Source of the DNA: CALNYZ01 sp942490945
GTDB lineage: Bacteria; Pseudomonadota; Gammaproteobacteria; UBA6429; Thiohalophilaceae
Direction of reading: 5' to 3'
DNA length: 64,000 nucleotides
NCBI GenBank assembly: GCA_942490945.1
Contig: CALNYZ010000018.1
Location: 930,001-994,000 of the forward strand
Part shown: piece by piece, positions 36,635 through 45,622 of the stretch
How the letters are laid out: the number at the start of each line of letters is the position of its first letter
Numbering within the stretch: position 1 is the stretch's first letter
Program-made: the position numbers and the translations under genes
Notes under the pieces: model-generated
Told to the model about the DNA's origin: nothing
The model's database searches: none
What the model saw: only the letters and a program-made list of their open reading frames with translations

Positions 36635-37159
36635 GTGATTGATGATAAAGGCTATCGCCTGAATGTTGGCATCATGTTATGCAATGATCTGGGTCACCTG
36701 TTCTGGGCACGGCGCATTGGCCAAAATGCCTGGCAATTTCCACAAGGCGGGATCCGGCGGGATGAAACACCGGAGCAGGCGCTGTACCGAGAGCTGGCAG
36801 AAGAGGTGGGCCTGCAATCTTCCGATGTCGAAATCATGGGGTCAACACGGGACTGGTTGAGTTACAAGCTTCCCAAACGCCTGATTCGTTCACGTAAAAG
36901 GCCAATCTGCATTGGTCAAAAACAAATCTGGTTTTTATTGCGCCTGATCGGTTCAGAACAGCAGGTAAGCCTGAATCACACCGATAACCCTGAATTTGAT
37001 GAGTGGCGCTGGATAGATCATGAAGAAGCCGTGTCACAGGTCGTTTCATTCAAGCGCAATGTATACGACTTGGCGTTAAAAGAACTGGCGCCATTGTTGA
37101 AGAAACAAAGTAATCAGCAAGCAGCAGCGCTCAGCGAATTTCGCATCGCCGCAAAATAA
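36635..37159 (+). CDS. rppH: RNA pyrophosphohydrolase RppH
   Basis: A NUDIX enzyme (174 residues) that removes pyrophosphate from mRNA 5' ends and starts decay. The start is GTG at 36635 (VIDDKGYRLNVGIM), matching the family N-terminus. The NUDIX box is GGIRRDETPEQALYRELAEE followed by VGL. WLSYKLPKRLIR and IGQKQIWFLLRL are RppH-specific. It precedes ptsP, the conserved partner in gammaproteobacteria. Confidence 0.96.
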   Translation: MIDDKGYRLNVGIMLCNDLGHLFWARRIGQNAWQFPQGGIRRDETPEQALYRELAEEVGLQSSDVEIMGSTRDWLSYKLPKRLIRSRKRPICIGQKQIWFLLRLIGSEQQVSLNHTDNPEFDEWRWIDHEEAVSQVVSFKRNVYDLALKELAPLLKKQSNQQAAALSEFRIAAK

Positions 37160-37246
37160 TTCTGTGGTGGAGTAGTGCGCCACCCTGTATATCAATTTCA
37201 TATTTGATCCATAAAAGTTTACTCGAGGATTCGGTGTAACGATAAA

Positions 37247-39550
37247 ATGATGCAAGTCTTGCAACGACAACTGACCCACGTGTTTCGTGCCAGCTACGAA
37301 CTCAAGGACAAGCTCGAGCGTCTGGTACAGAGTCTGGTGGCAAATCTTGATTGTGAGGCTGCAACCATATTCGTGTTTGATGAGGAACATGATCAGTTTA
37401 TTCTTGCCGCAACGCAGGGCTTGCATCCGGAGTCTGTTGGCCTGGTTAAACTAACTATGGATAACAGTCTGGCCGGGTTTGTTGCAGGCCGGGCGGAATC
37501 ACTTAATCTTGCCGACGCACAACAACATCCAAAAAATAAATATATACCCGAAGCGGGTGATGAGGCCTTGCACGCTTATTTAGGTGTGCCGGTGATTCAT
37601 CATCGCAAGGTATATGCGGTAATGGTATTACAACATTCACGTATGCAGCCTTTTGTGCAGGAGATTGCCTCCTTTATGTCGACGCTCGCCTCGTCCGTGG
37701 CAGATGATCTGGCGCAGGCAATCACTAACCAGAATCTTGATTATCTGCTGACATCCAGTGAACGTGGTGCACAGCGGCCATTAATCGGTTTACCTGGCGC
37801 ATCCGGAATAGGTTTCGGTGAAGTTTATGTAGTTTATCCGCTTGCCAATCTGGCCGCGATTCCTGACCATGCCATAACAGATATCGAAAATGAAATTGGC
37901 CTGTTTGATCGAGCCGTTAACCAGGTTAAAAGCGATATCAGTAACCTGGCTGCGCGCTTGCGCGACGAAATCAGTGAAGAAGAATGCTCACTTTTCGATG
38001 CCTATATACTGATTCTGGAAAGTAAAAGCCTGATCCAGGAAACCAGGAATCGAATCAGTCGTGGGCTGTGGGCCCAGGCGGCCTTGCGCGATACGATTGC
38101 GCATTATACCAATACTTTTGCGGCGATGGATGATCCGTATTTGCGCGAACGATCAGAAGATATTCGTGAACTGGGTTTACGAATACTTAATTATTTACAG
38201 GATAATGCCACACGATATGACGATATACCAGATAACGCCATAATCGTAGGTACTGACATTACTGCCGCTGTGTTGGCTGACATACCACGTGAAAAACTGG
38301 CCGGTATTGTATCTACGCAGGGTTCTCGCACATCACATGTTGCGATTCTGGCCAGAGCGATGGGTATCCCGACAGTGATGGGCGCAAGCATGGTGCCGGT
38401 ACATCGCATAAGCGGCCTGTCCGCGATTGTTGATGGTCATCGTGGCCACGTTTATTTATCACCCTCACAATCAATCACAGAAAATTATCAAGACTTGTAC
38501 GAACGTGAACAGGCACTGACAGACAAGTTTCTCGCTCTGATCGATAAACCGGCGGCTATGCAGTGCGGACACCTGGTAACCTTGTACGTTAATGCCGGAC
38601 TAACCGCCGACTATAAACGTTACATGCAACATCGTGCCGATGGAATCGGCCTGTATCGTACTGAATTGCCTTTTATGGTCAGCAAGGGTTTTCCCAGTGA
38701 GATAGATCAAGTTCATTTATACAGTGATGTTCTGAATACCTATGCAACACAGCCTGTTCATTTGCGGACTCTGGATATTGGTGGTGACAAGGAATTACCT
38801 TATTTTCCTATCATCGAAACAAATCCATTCCTGGGCTGGCGGGGTATACGTGTAACACTTGATCATCCGGAAATATTTATTACCCAGATTCGTGCGATGA
38901 TTCGTGCCAGTGCGGAATCGAACAACCTGCGAATTACTTTACCCATGATCAGCGATCTGCCCGAATTAAATGAGGCCTTGTCATTAATACATCGTGTCTA
39001 TGCGGAATTACTGGAGGAAGGGTTTCAGATTTCGATGCCGAAAGTTGGCGTGATGGTAGAAGTCCCTTCTGCTGTGTATATGGCTGATAGCCTGGCGAAA
39101 CGAGTTGACTATTTTTCAATTGGTACGAATGACCTTACCCAATACCTGTTAGCGGTGGACAGAAACAATGCGCGAGTCGCTGAATTGTATGATTCATTAC
39201 ATCCAGCCGTGATACGGGCAATTCGTCGCGTGATATTTGCCGGTCATGCCTATAATAAACCGGTCAGTGTATGCGGTGAAATGGCAGGTGATCCTGCAGC
39301 AGCTTTGTTACTGGTAGGTCTGGGTGTTGATAGTCTGAGTATGAGTACATCATCATTATTAAAAATTAAATGGATGCTGAAACATTTTGATGTTAACTAC
39401 GCCCGTAAACTGGTTGATGAAGTTCTGACGTTCGAAGATGCGCATGAAGTTCGGCAACATATCAACAGCAAGCTGGAAATAGCAGGTCTGGGCAGTTTAT
39501 TAGGAACCGGTGATGTTGTAAGTGAGGCTTCCATCAAGGCTTTACATTAA
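37247..39550 (+). CDS. ptsP: PtsP, enzyme I of the nitrogen phosphotransferase system
   Basis: A 767-residue phosphoenolpyruvate-protein phosphotransferase. An N-terminal GAF domain (about residues 1-160) senses nitrogen status. It is followed by the HPr-interacting domain, the phospho-His domain (STQGSRTSHVAILARAMGIP, active His) and the PEP-binding TIM barrel (GLYRTELPFM, GVMVEVPSAVYM, FSIGTNDLTQYLLAVDR, SVCGEMAGDP). The substrate relay to NPr and EIIA-Ntr is inferred from the family; those genes are not in the window. Confidence 0.95.
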   Translation: MMQVLQRQLTHVFRASYELKDKLERLVQSLVANLDCEAATIFVFDEEHDQFILAATQGLHPESVGLVKLTMDNSLAGFVAGRAESLNLADAQQHPKNKYIPEAGDEALHAYLGVPVIHHRKVYAVMVLQHSRMQPFVQEIASFMSTLASSVADDLAQAITNQNLDYLLTSSERGAQRPLIGLPGASGIGFGEVYVVYPLANLAAIPDHAITDIENEIGLFDRAVNQVKSDISNLAARLRDEISEEECSLFDAYILILESKSLIQETRNRISRGLWAQAALRDTIAHYTNTFAAMDDPYLRERSEDIRELGLRILNYLQDNATRYDDIPDNAIIVGTDITAAVLADIPREKLAGIVSTQGSRTSHVAILARAMGIPTVMGASMVPVHRISGLSAIVDGHRGHVYLSPSQSITENYQDLYEREQALTDKFLALIDKPAAMQCGHLVTLYVNAGLTADYKRYMQHRADGIGLYRTELPFMVSKGFPSEIDQVHLYSDVLNTYATQPVHLRTLDIGGDKELPYFPIIETNPFLGWRGIRVTLDHPEIFITQIRAMIRASAESNNLRITLPMISDLPELNEALSLIHRVYAELLEEGFQISMPKVGVMVEVPSAVYMADSLAKRVDYFSIGTNDLTQYLLAVDRNNARVAELYDSLHPAVIRAIRRVIFAGHAYNKPVSVCGEMAGDPAAALLLVGLGVDSLSMSTSSLLKIKWMLKHFDVNYARKLVDEVLTFEDAHEVRQHINSKLEIAGLGSLLGTGDVVSEASIKALH

Positions 39551-39627
39551 AAACGTATTCAATAAACAATGAAGTTGCTATTATTAAGAGAATTCACCAG
39601 ACAAAACAGGTTTAAGTTGTAATCACT

Positions 39628-41421
39628 ATGTCTACAGTCAGCCACGAAGTCTTTAAGAATGATCGACCTTTAACTCTGGTAACACTGATGAAAGAGTTGG
39701 TGGAAGACGGTCGTATCAGTAAAGAAGATTCTGAAATGTTTTTAATACCAGCGCGCAATACCAAGCAGCTGGATATTCATCCTCTGGTTGTCATCAGCCA
39801 ACAACAGTGGAAAGATCAAAAAAAACCGGGCCATAAACTGACTCTCGAAACACTGACGCAGTGGTTGGCGAAGCGTAGTGGCTTGCCATACTACCGTATC
39901 GATCCGTTAAAAATTGATGTATCAGCTGTCACGGCTGTGACTTCCTCTGCGTATGCCAATCGCTACAAAATTTTGCCCATTGATGTGAAAAATGACACGG
40001 TGATATTCGCCACCGCAGAGCCGCATATACGTAGTTGGGAAAGTGAAGTATCGCATGTAAATAAAGGTATCAGGATTGAACGGGTGATTGCCAACCCGGT
40101 TGATATTTCGCGTTATCTGGGCGAGTTTTACACGGTCAGTAATTCGATTGCACGTGCCACATCGGATGCTGCCAATTTGTTGCCAAATACCAGCAGTCTT
40201 GAAGCCTTGATAGAGCTGGGTAAAACCGGCCAGCTTAATGCGGATGATCGTGATGTCGTCGCTATTGTCGACTGGTTATTGCAATACGCCTTCGACCAAC
40301 GTGCCAGTGATATTCACATCGAGCCACGTCGTGATTCCGGCAAAATCCGCTTTCGTATTGACGGCATGTTGCAACTTATATATGAAATGCCTCCCGTGGT
40401 CATGAATGCAGTTACCAGTCGCATCAAGGTACTGGGTCGAATGGATGTGGTTGAACGTCGCCGACCACAGGACGGTCGTATCAAGACACGCTTGCATGAT
40501 GACAGCGAAGTTGAACTGCGCTTGTCGACAATGCCCACAGCATTCGGTGAAAAGCTGGTTATGCGTATTTTTGATCCGGAAGTCCTGATGCGCGATTTTG
40601 TTGCCATGGGCTTTAGTGAAAAGGATAGCGTCACATGGAACCAGATGGTGACACAACCACACGGTATCGTACTGGTTACGGGTCCGACTGGTTCGGGTAA
40701 AACAACCACGCTCTATTCAACATTGAAACAACTTGCCAAACCGGAAGTGAATGTCAGTACTGTCGAAGATCCAATCGAAAATGTTGTTAATGAATTTAAC
40801 CAGATGCAGGTGCAAACTAATATCGGTGTGACCTTTGCGGCGGGAATCCGTACCTTACTCAGGCAGGATCCGGACATTATTATGGTGGGCGAAATCCGCG
40901 ACAAGGAAACAGCAGAGATGGCCACGCAGGCGGCGCTAACCGGTCACCTTGTTTTATCCACCTTGCATACAAATGATTCTGCCTCGGCAATTCCACGGTT
41001 ACGTGAAATTGGTGTGCCGGCATACCTGATTAATGCCACGCTTAATGGTGTGATGGCGCAACGACTGGTCAGAACGTTATGCCCGCATTGCAAACAGCCC
41101 GCTGAAATTGACCCGGATATGTGGCACGCACTGACCAAACCTTATCGCGTTACCGGCAAGGGCCATTTTTATAAAGCAGTGGGTTGTGATGAATGTCGGG
41201 ATACGGGTTACATGGGACGTATTGGAATATATGAAATGTTTATCCTGTCAAATACGTTACGCAGTCAGATAAAGCCCGATAGTGATGGTGAGTTGATACG
41301 CAAGCTGGCAATCAAGGAAGGGATGACACAATTACGTATATCTGGCGCACAAAAAGTCGCCCTGGGTATGACGACAATTGAAGAAGTGTTACGTGTGGTT
41401 CCGCTGGATATAGATTTATGA
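39628..41421 (+). CDS. GspE/PilB-family secretion or pilus ATPase, isolated
   Basis: A 597-residue hexameric ATPase. An MshEN-like N-terminal half (residues about 1-180) precedes the N2 region (QRASDIHIEPRRDSGKIRFR). Walker A is GPTGSGKTTTLYS, the Asp box follows in VSTVEDPIEN, Walker B is PDIIMVGEIRDKETAEM and the His box TGHLVLSTLHTNDS. A tetracysteine zinc motif (CPHCKQ and CDECRDTGY) is typical of GspE/PilB. No gspD-M or pilC-pilD genes are adjacent. It overlaps the convergent receiver gene by 6 bp. The system it powers is unknown. Confidence 0.88.
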   Translation: MSTVSHEVFKNDRPLTLVTLMKELVEDGRISKEDSEMFLIPARNTKQLDIHPLVVISQQQWKDQKKPGHKLTLETLTQWLAKRSGLPYYRIDPLKIDVSAVTAVTSSAYANRYKILPIDVKNDTVIFATAEPHIRSWESEVSHVNKGIRIERVIANPVDISRYLGEFYTVSNSIARATSDAANLLPNTSSLEALIELGKTGQLNADDRDVVAIVDWLLQYAFDQRASDIHIEPRRDSGKIRFRIDGMLQLIYEMPPVVMNAVTSRIKVLGRMDVVERRRPQDGRIKTRLHDDSEVELRLSTMPTAFGEKLVMRIFDPEVLMRDFVAMGFSEKDSVTWNQMVTQPHGIVLVTGPTGSGKTTTLYSTLKQLAKPEVNVSTVEDPIENVVNEFNQMQVQTNIGVTFAAGIRTLLRQDPDIIMVGEIRDKETAEMATQAALTGHLVLSTLHTNDSASAIPRLREIGVPAYLINATLNGVMAQRLVRTLCPHCKQPAEIDPDMWHALTKPYRVTGKGHFYKAVGCDECRDTGYMGRIGIYEMFILSNTLRSQIKPDSDGELIRKLAIKEGMTQLRISGAQKVALGMTTIEEVLRVVPLDIDL

Positions 41422-41835
41422 TCGCGAAGTAATTCGTGATCCACCAACAAAATATCGGGTCAAACTTAATATGTCTCCCGGACCAAAGGGTTTTAAAATA
41501 TAGTCATCAACACCCGACTTCAATAATTTTTCCAGCTTTTGAATATCTTCGTGCGTTTCATTAACCAGTAACACAACAGGGGTGTGAGCCCAGTTGGCTT
41601 CCTTGTGAATTCTGTTGATCAAGTCTTGCGGAGTAGCGAAATGCAATTGACTGCCCATGAAAATCAGATCTGGCGGCAACATGGTTCCGATCATATTATC
41701 GTTTAATGCCGTGTTATACACTGTTGCTACTTTATAGCCTTCGCGTTGCAACAAATATTCAATCAGACAGGCACTGACCTCATCATCTTCGATGACAAGC
41801 ACTGAACTATGTAATTGTTTATGCGGGGGAGGCAT
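41416..41835 (-). CDS. Degenerate response-regulator receiver domain (pseudo-receiver)
   Basis: A 139-residue stand-alone CheY-like fold. Helix 1 and the acidic pocket are intact (VLVIEDDEVSACLIEYLL), and the conserved Lys is present in DDYILKPF. At the end of strand 3 the sequence is PDLIFMG where active receivers have PDLILLD, so the phospho-acceptor Asp is replaced by Gly. The conserved Ser/Thr of strand 4 is also lost (PVVLLVNE). The domain probably signals without phosphorylation, by protein contact. It is convergent with the GspE/PilB-like gene (6-bp overlap). Confidence 0.85.
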   Translation of the reverse strand: MPPPHKQLHSSVLVIEDDEVSACLIEYLLQREGYKVATVYNTALNDNMIGTMLPPDLIFMGSQLHFATPQDLINRIHKEANWAHTPVVLLVNETHEDIQKLEKLLKSGVDDYILKPFGPGDILSLTRYFVGGSRITSRS

Positions 41836-42053
41836 CTGGATGCGCGCACCTTTTTATTATCTGGCATCCTGGCACTGGAAACAGCTTCACTCCATGCTTG
41901 TGATAGTAATATCGGCGTATGGCATACAAGCTTTAATGGCAAAGTATCTGGATAACACTAAATTGCAAGGATAAGATTTATTCCAGATCTAAAAATTGTT
42001 GTAAATTTTTATTTTTTATCGAATAAATATGATAACAGGGAAAGATAAAACAA

Positions 42054-42884
42054 TTATGAAAACAGAGCGAGGACTTCATTTGCTGTTTGACGATTATTTC
42101 CCTTGCAGCTTATGTATCGCTGTACCGGAAAAGCATGGATATCGCAGGCAGTCTGGTAGGTTTTATTTATGAAGTCAGTTTGATGATTTGATATAAGTAC
42201 CGGTATACCGCGCTCGGCAGCCAATTCAGCGACTACAGCCAATACTTTTTGTTGCTCGAGGTTAAATCCGGCGGCGCTGTAATGTGTGAAATTGGCCGAA
42301 TCAGAAATTGGAACATAGGGTGGATCACAGTAAACAATATCGCCAGGTTTTGCGGACTCAATAACCTGTTTGAAATCCTGTTGTTTGATTACCGCACGTT
42401 TTGCCTTTGCGGCAAAGTACTGCATCTCGAACAGGGGAAAATACGGTTTTTTATAGCGACCAAACGGTACATTGAATCCACCCTTACTGTTATAACGACA
42501 GAGCCCGTTATAACCATGTCTGTTCAGATACAAAAATAATGCGGACTTTCTTCGTATGTTGTTCGTGGTATTGAATTCCTCGCGGAAATCATAATACGCA
42601 TTCGTATCATTGAATTTTTTTTGAAAAAAACGATTACAATAATGTATAAAACTGTCTTCTTCACGATTGAGATATTGATAAAGGTTTATCAGATCCTGGT
42701 TGCTGTCCGAAATCAGATAGCGTGAATAGTGGGTATTAAGAAATACCGCAGCAGAACCGGCAAAAGGTTCAATCAAGCGGTTACCGGCAGGTAATAAATT
42801 CAGAATTCTGTCCAGAAGACGGTACTTGTTACCGGCCCACTTCAGAAAAGGTCGTACGCGCTGAATTTTCTGCATGGTAATCAT
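42054..42884 (-). CDS. dam: DNA adenine methylase Dam (GATC-type family)
   Basis: A 276-residue alpha-class N6-adenine methyltransferase. The SAM motif PFLKWAGNKYRLLDRI is at the N-terminus, followed by IEPFAGSAAVFLN and catalytic DPPY in IVYCDPPYVPIS. Length and motif order match the housekeeping Dam of gammaproteobacteria; no restriction gene is adjacent. Starts at ATG 42884 or 42875 are both possible. It follows argA with a 3-bp gap, so the two are probably cotranscribed. Confidence 0.92.
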   Translation of the reverse strand: MITMQKIQRVRPFLKWAGNKYRLLDRILNLLPAGNRLIEPFAGSAAVFLNTHYSRYLISDSNQDLINLYQYLNREEDSFIHYCNRFFQKKFNDTNAYYDFREEFNTTNNIRRKSALFLYLNRHGYNGLCRYNSKGGFNVPFGRYKKPYFPLFEMQYFAAKAKRAVIKQQDFKQVIESAKPGDIVYCDPPYVPISDSANFTHYSAAGFNLEQQKVLAVVAELAAERGIPVLISNHQTDFINKTYQTACDIHAFPVQRYISCKGNNRQTANEVLALFS

Positions 42885-42887
42885 CTG

Positions 42888-44207
42888 CTATAAGGTCTTG
42901 ATAAATATTTTCGAATTACGCTGATAATTGTAAAGCGAACGTTTTTTTATCGGCAGAACATCAATATCGCCGTTTTTAAATCCGCGTTGCACAAACCAAT
43001 GTGCGGTGCGTGTAGTCAGGACAAAAAGCTCGTTAATGCCCAGCTGCTTTGCTGATTTTTCTATCGCAGTCAATATCGCCTGACCTCGACCAGCCGATTG
43101 ATATGCAGGGTGTACGGCCATGCATGCCAGTTCTCCCATATTTTTGTCCATATAAGGAAACAGTGCAGCGCATGCCGTGACCATGCCGTCTCGCTCCATC
43201 ACCCGAAAATGCTCGATGACTGTCTCCAGGTAATCGCGTGAGCGACGTAATAACATACCTTCCATCTCAAGTGGCTGAATCAGTTCAAGAATCCCGCCAA
43301 TATCTGCGATTGTCGCAGTACGTAAATTCTCGAATTCATTTGCCGAGAGCAGGGAGCCGCAACCGTCACGGGTAAACAGTTCAATCAATAAATTACCGTC
43401 TGTGTGGCGATTCACCAGATGACAACGTTTTACACCGGCATCACAGGCTCGTATGGCATTTTCAAGACAATGTGTTGTCGAGGCATGCATTTTATGTTTT
43501 GTCTGCAATAAAGCACTGGCATCTTGCGTGGTGATTTCGCGAACAAGTCGATTGCGTGAATCAGTAATGCCTTTTGCATCGATGAGAAAGATCAACTTTT
43601 CTGCCTGTAAAGAACTTGCTACATGGTATGCCAGATCTTCGGCATGAATATTAAAAATTTCACCTGTTGGTGAGTAGCCAAATGGAGATAACACAATCAT
43701 GTTTCGTTGCGCGAGTTGTGCATTAATTGCATCGACGTTTATTTTGCGTACTTCACCTGTGTGCTGGTAATCGACACCATCGCGTACACCGAGCGGTTGT
43801 GAAGTGACGAAATTGCCGGATATGACACGCAGATTCGCACCCTGTGTCGGCGTATTGGTCAATCCGGTGCAAAGTAATGCTTCTATTTCTACCCGCACGC
43901 GACTGGCTGCAGCAATGACGCAGTTCAGTGCCTTGTCATCCGTAATGCGTAAATTATTTACGTACTGAATATTTGTTTTATTTTGTTTGAGACAGGATTC
44001 AATTTGTGGTCGTGCACCATGTACCAGTACCAGGTTGACTCCCAGACTGTGAAGTAATACCAGATCATGTACCAGATCGGGGAACTGTTTATCGGCAATG
44101 ACTTCGCCGCCAAAATAAATGACAAACGTTTTATCACGGAACGCATTGATATATGGTGTCGAGCTGCGAAACCATTGAACAAATTGCGTGACGTTTGGCG
44201 TTTCCAT
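42888..44207 (-). CDS. argA: Amino-acid N-acetyltransferase ArgA
   Basis: Makes N-acetylglutamate, the first step of arginine synthesis. Residues 1-290 form the amino-acid kinase-like domain (FRDKTFVIYFGGEVIADKQF, NLVLVHGARPQI, SPFGYSPTGEIFNIHAEDLA) that binds arginine for feedback control. Residues about 295-439 form the GNAT domain (GELACMAVHPAYQSAGRGQAIL). The 439-residue length is typical. argD and argF lie 3-5 kb away on the same strand. Confidence 0.95.
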   Translation of the reverse strand: METPNVTQFVQWFRSSTPYINAFRDKTFVIYFGGEVIADKQFPDLVHDLVLLHSLGVNLVLVHGARPQIESCLKQNKTNIQYVNNLRITDDKALNCVIAAASRVRVEIEALLCTGLTNTPTQGANLRVISGNFVTSQPLGVRDGVDYQHTGEVRKINVDAINAQLAQRNMIVLSPFGYSPTGEIFNIHAEDLAYHVASSLQAEKLIFLIDAKGITDSRNRLVREITTQDASALLQTKHKMHASTTHCLENAIRACDAGVKRCHLVNRHTDGNLLIELFTRDGCGSLLSANEFENLRTATIADIGGILELIQPLEMEGMLLRRSRDYLETVIEHFRVMERDGMVTACAALFPYMDKNMGELACMAVHPAYQSAGRGQAILTAIEKSAKQLGINELFVLTTRTAHWFVQRGFKNGDIDVLPIKKRSLYNYQRNSKIFIKTL

Positions 44208-44252
44208 AATAGATTCAGGTAAATGTGGTATGCGTATTCATCCGCGCCACGA

Positions 44253-44918
44253 CTACCAGTTTGATTTACGTTTCCAGCGTATTTTTGGCACGATGAGACC
44301 GAGCAACATACCCGCTATCAACACACCTGCACCGGCAATAAACCACTCACGATTGGATCGATCTCTGAGCACCTGATTTTCCTGACTCAAACGCTGGAGA
44401 CCTTTTTCAAGTTCCAGATTGGCCTGCTGCAATTTACTGTTGGAAGCTTCCAGTTCGAGTTGTGGTTTGGCGGCAATTTCAGTGACGTATTTTATTTTCT
44501 CACTCAACGTGGAATTGGTTTTTTCAAACTGCTGCTTTTCGGTGCTTAATACCTTGTTTTCTTCGCGCAGCGCATCACGCTCTTTTTTGATGGCGACCAG
44601 GCTGGTTTCAAGTTTTTCCAGCTTGAGTTCCACTTTATCGAGCTTATCTTTTGCGATCGGATCTTTGGTTAAGTACTGCGACCGTACCCAGCCTTCCGTT
44701 CCGTCTTCTAATCGCACTTGAGAATAGCCGGTATCCGTTTGTTGGGTAACATCCAGTTTGGTGCCACTTTCCAGCGCGCGGATAATCTGAAACTGGTTAC
44801 CCTGACCGGAACGCAAGGTGATGCGCAACTGGTCAGATACATAAAATGTTTCTGCCATGGCGGTTTGTACTTGCAGCATGCCCAGCAACACTAGCAGCGA
44901 AATGAAAATACGATTCAT
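44253..44918 (-). CDS. SH3-domain, coiled-coil membrane protein (TIGR04211 type)
   Basis: A 221-residue envelope protein. A signal peptide (IFISLLVLLGMLQVQTAMA) leads to a bacterial SH3 domain (FYVSDQLRITLRSGQGNQ to EDGTEGWVRSQYL). A long coiled coil (about residues 90-185, Leu, Glu and Lys rich) follows, then a C-terminal helix WFIAGAGVLIAGMLLGLIVP and a basic tail. This layout matches the TIGR04211 family found in many gammaproteobacteria; the role is unproven but a link to cell-wall or division processes is likely. It lies 45 bp upstream of argA. Confidence 0.88.
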   Translation of the reverse strand: MNRIFISLLVLLGMLQVQTAMAETFYVSDQLRITLRSGQGNQFQIIRALESGTKLDVTQQTDTGYSQVRLEDGTEGWVRSQYLTKDPIAKDKLDKVELKLEKLETSLVAIKKERDALREENKVLSTEKQQFEKTNSTLSEKIKYVTEIAAKPQLELEASNSKLQQANLELEKGLQRLSQENQVLRDRSNREWFIAGAGVLIAGMLLGLIVPKIRWKRKSNW

Positions 44919-45622
44919 ACCGAATTGCCTATTATTTAGCCTAGAGATTAATATATTGAAGTATAGCCTGAAAAACCTCAGCTATCTCCTTAATCTTTAT
45001 ACTATATTTACATCAGCACGACAAAGCAAGCGGCGCGAAGCTATTTTAAATGGTTAATATGTGGACGTGATCACGGCTCAGAAAATAAGCATTTTCCGTG
45101 TCAGCAGCGAAAGTCTCTATTTAGTTGGCAGCCCGGCCGCGTGTGAAGCCTTTGGCCGGAATAAACATGTTGGCAGGGTAAACATGAAACAAGGTCGGTA
45201 GTCGCTGCCAGTCTCCAGGTTGCGCGGGTATCGGCAGCTCAAAATACCGGTAGTCTGATGCTCGCTGTCAGTATACTTGGCGGCTGTGTCGTTCATTGCT
45301 ACAGCATGATCTGAGCCGGGGCATGACTATGACTCAGCAAACCGAATCAATGACGAATTCATACCCGAATGATGTGTGCACTTAAATAAGCATAAAATAC
45401 ATATTTTGATTTTACCGGGATAAAAAATACGGGAAATAATCCTGTGCAAGTGCCTGTCCAAATCCGCGTAGTTATAAATCAAGCAATGTCATAAAACTGT
45501 TATTGCTTCGTCATCCAATTTTAATACCCATGTAACTTTACATTAACATCAACCCTTCATCATCACGCCTCAATACATTTACGCGACATTTGTTGCATTA
45601 ACACAACTTAGGCAGAGGACGA
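44919..45622. other. Long non-coding region before the porin gene
   Basis: This 704-bp region has no convincing gene on either strand. The middle (about 45100-45330) is GC-rich and contains an inverted repeat CCGGCC (45133-45138) with GGCCGG (45154-45159), without a T-run. The last 200 bp are AT-rich and hold the Pho-box-like site. The start of the SH3 gene lies at its left end, so two divergent promoters are expected. Confidence 0.5.
45486..45503 (+). promoter_or_regulatory. Putative PhoB box upstream of the porin gene
   Basis: ATGTCATAAAACTGTTAT matches the Pho-box pattern of two 11-bp units (CTGTCATAWAW then CTGTCAY) with few changes. It lies 120 bp upstream of the porin start. A TTTAAT at 45520-45525 could be the -10 element, though the spacing is longer than usual. 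Phosphate control of the porin is therefore an inference. Confidence 0.5.

Noticed and set aside
41792..41974. 60-codon plus-strand frame
   Set aside because: Starts inside the pseudo-receiver gene, has no homologue I recall and no ribosome site.
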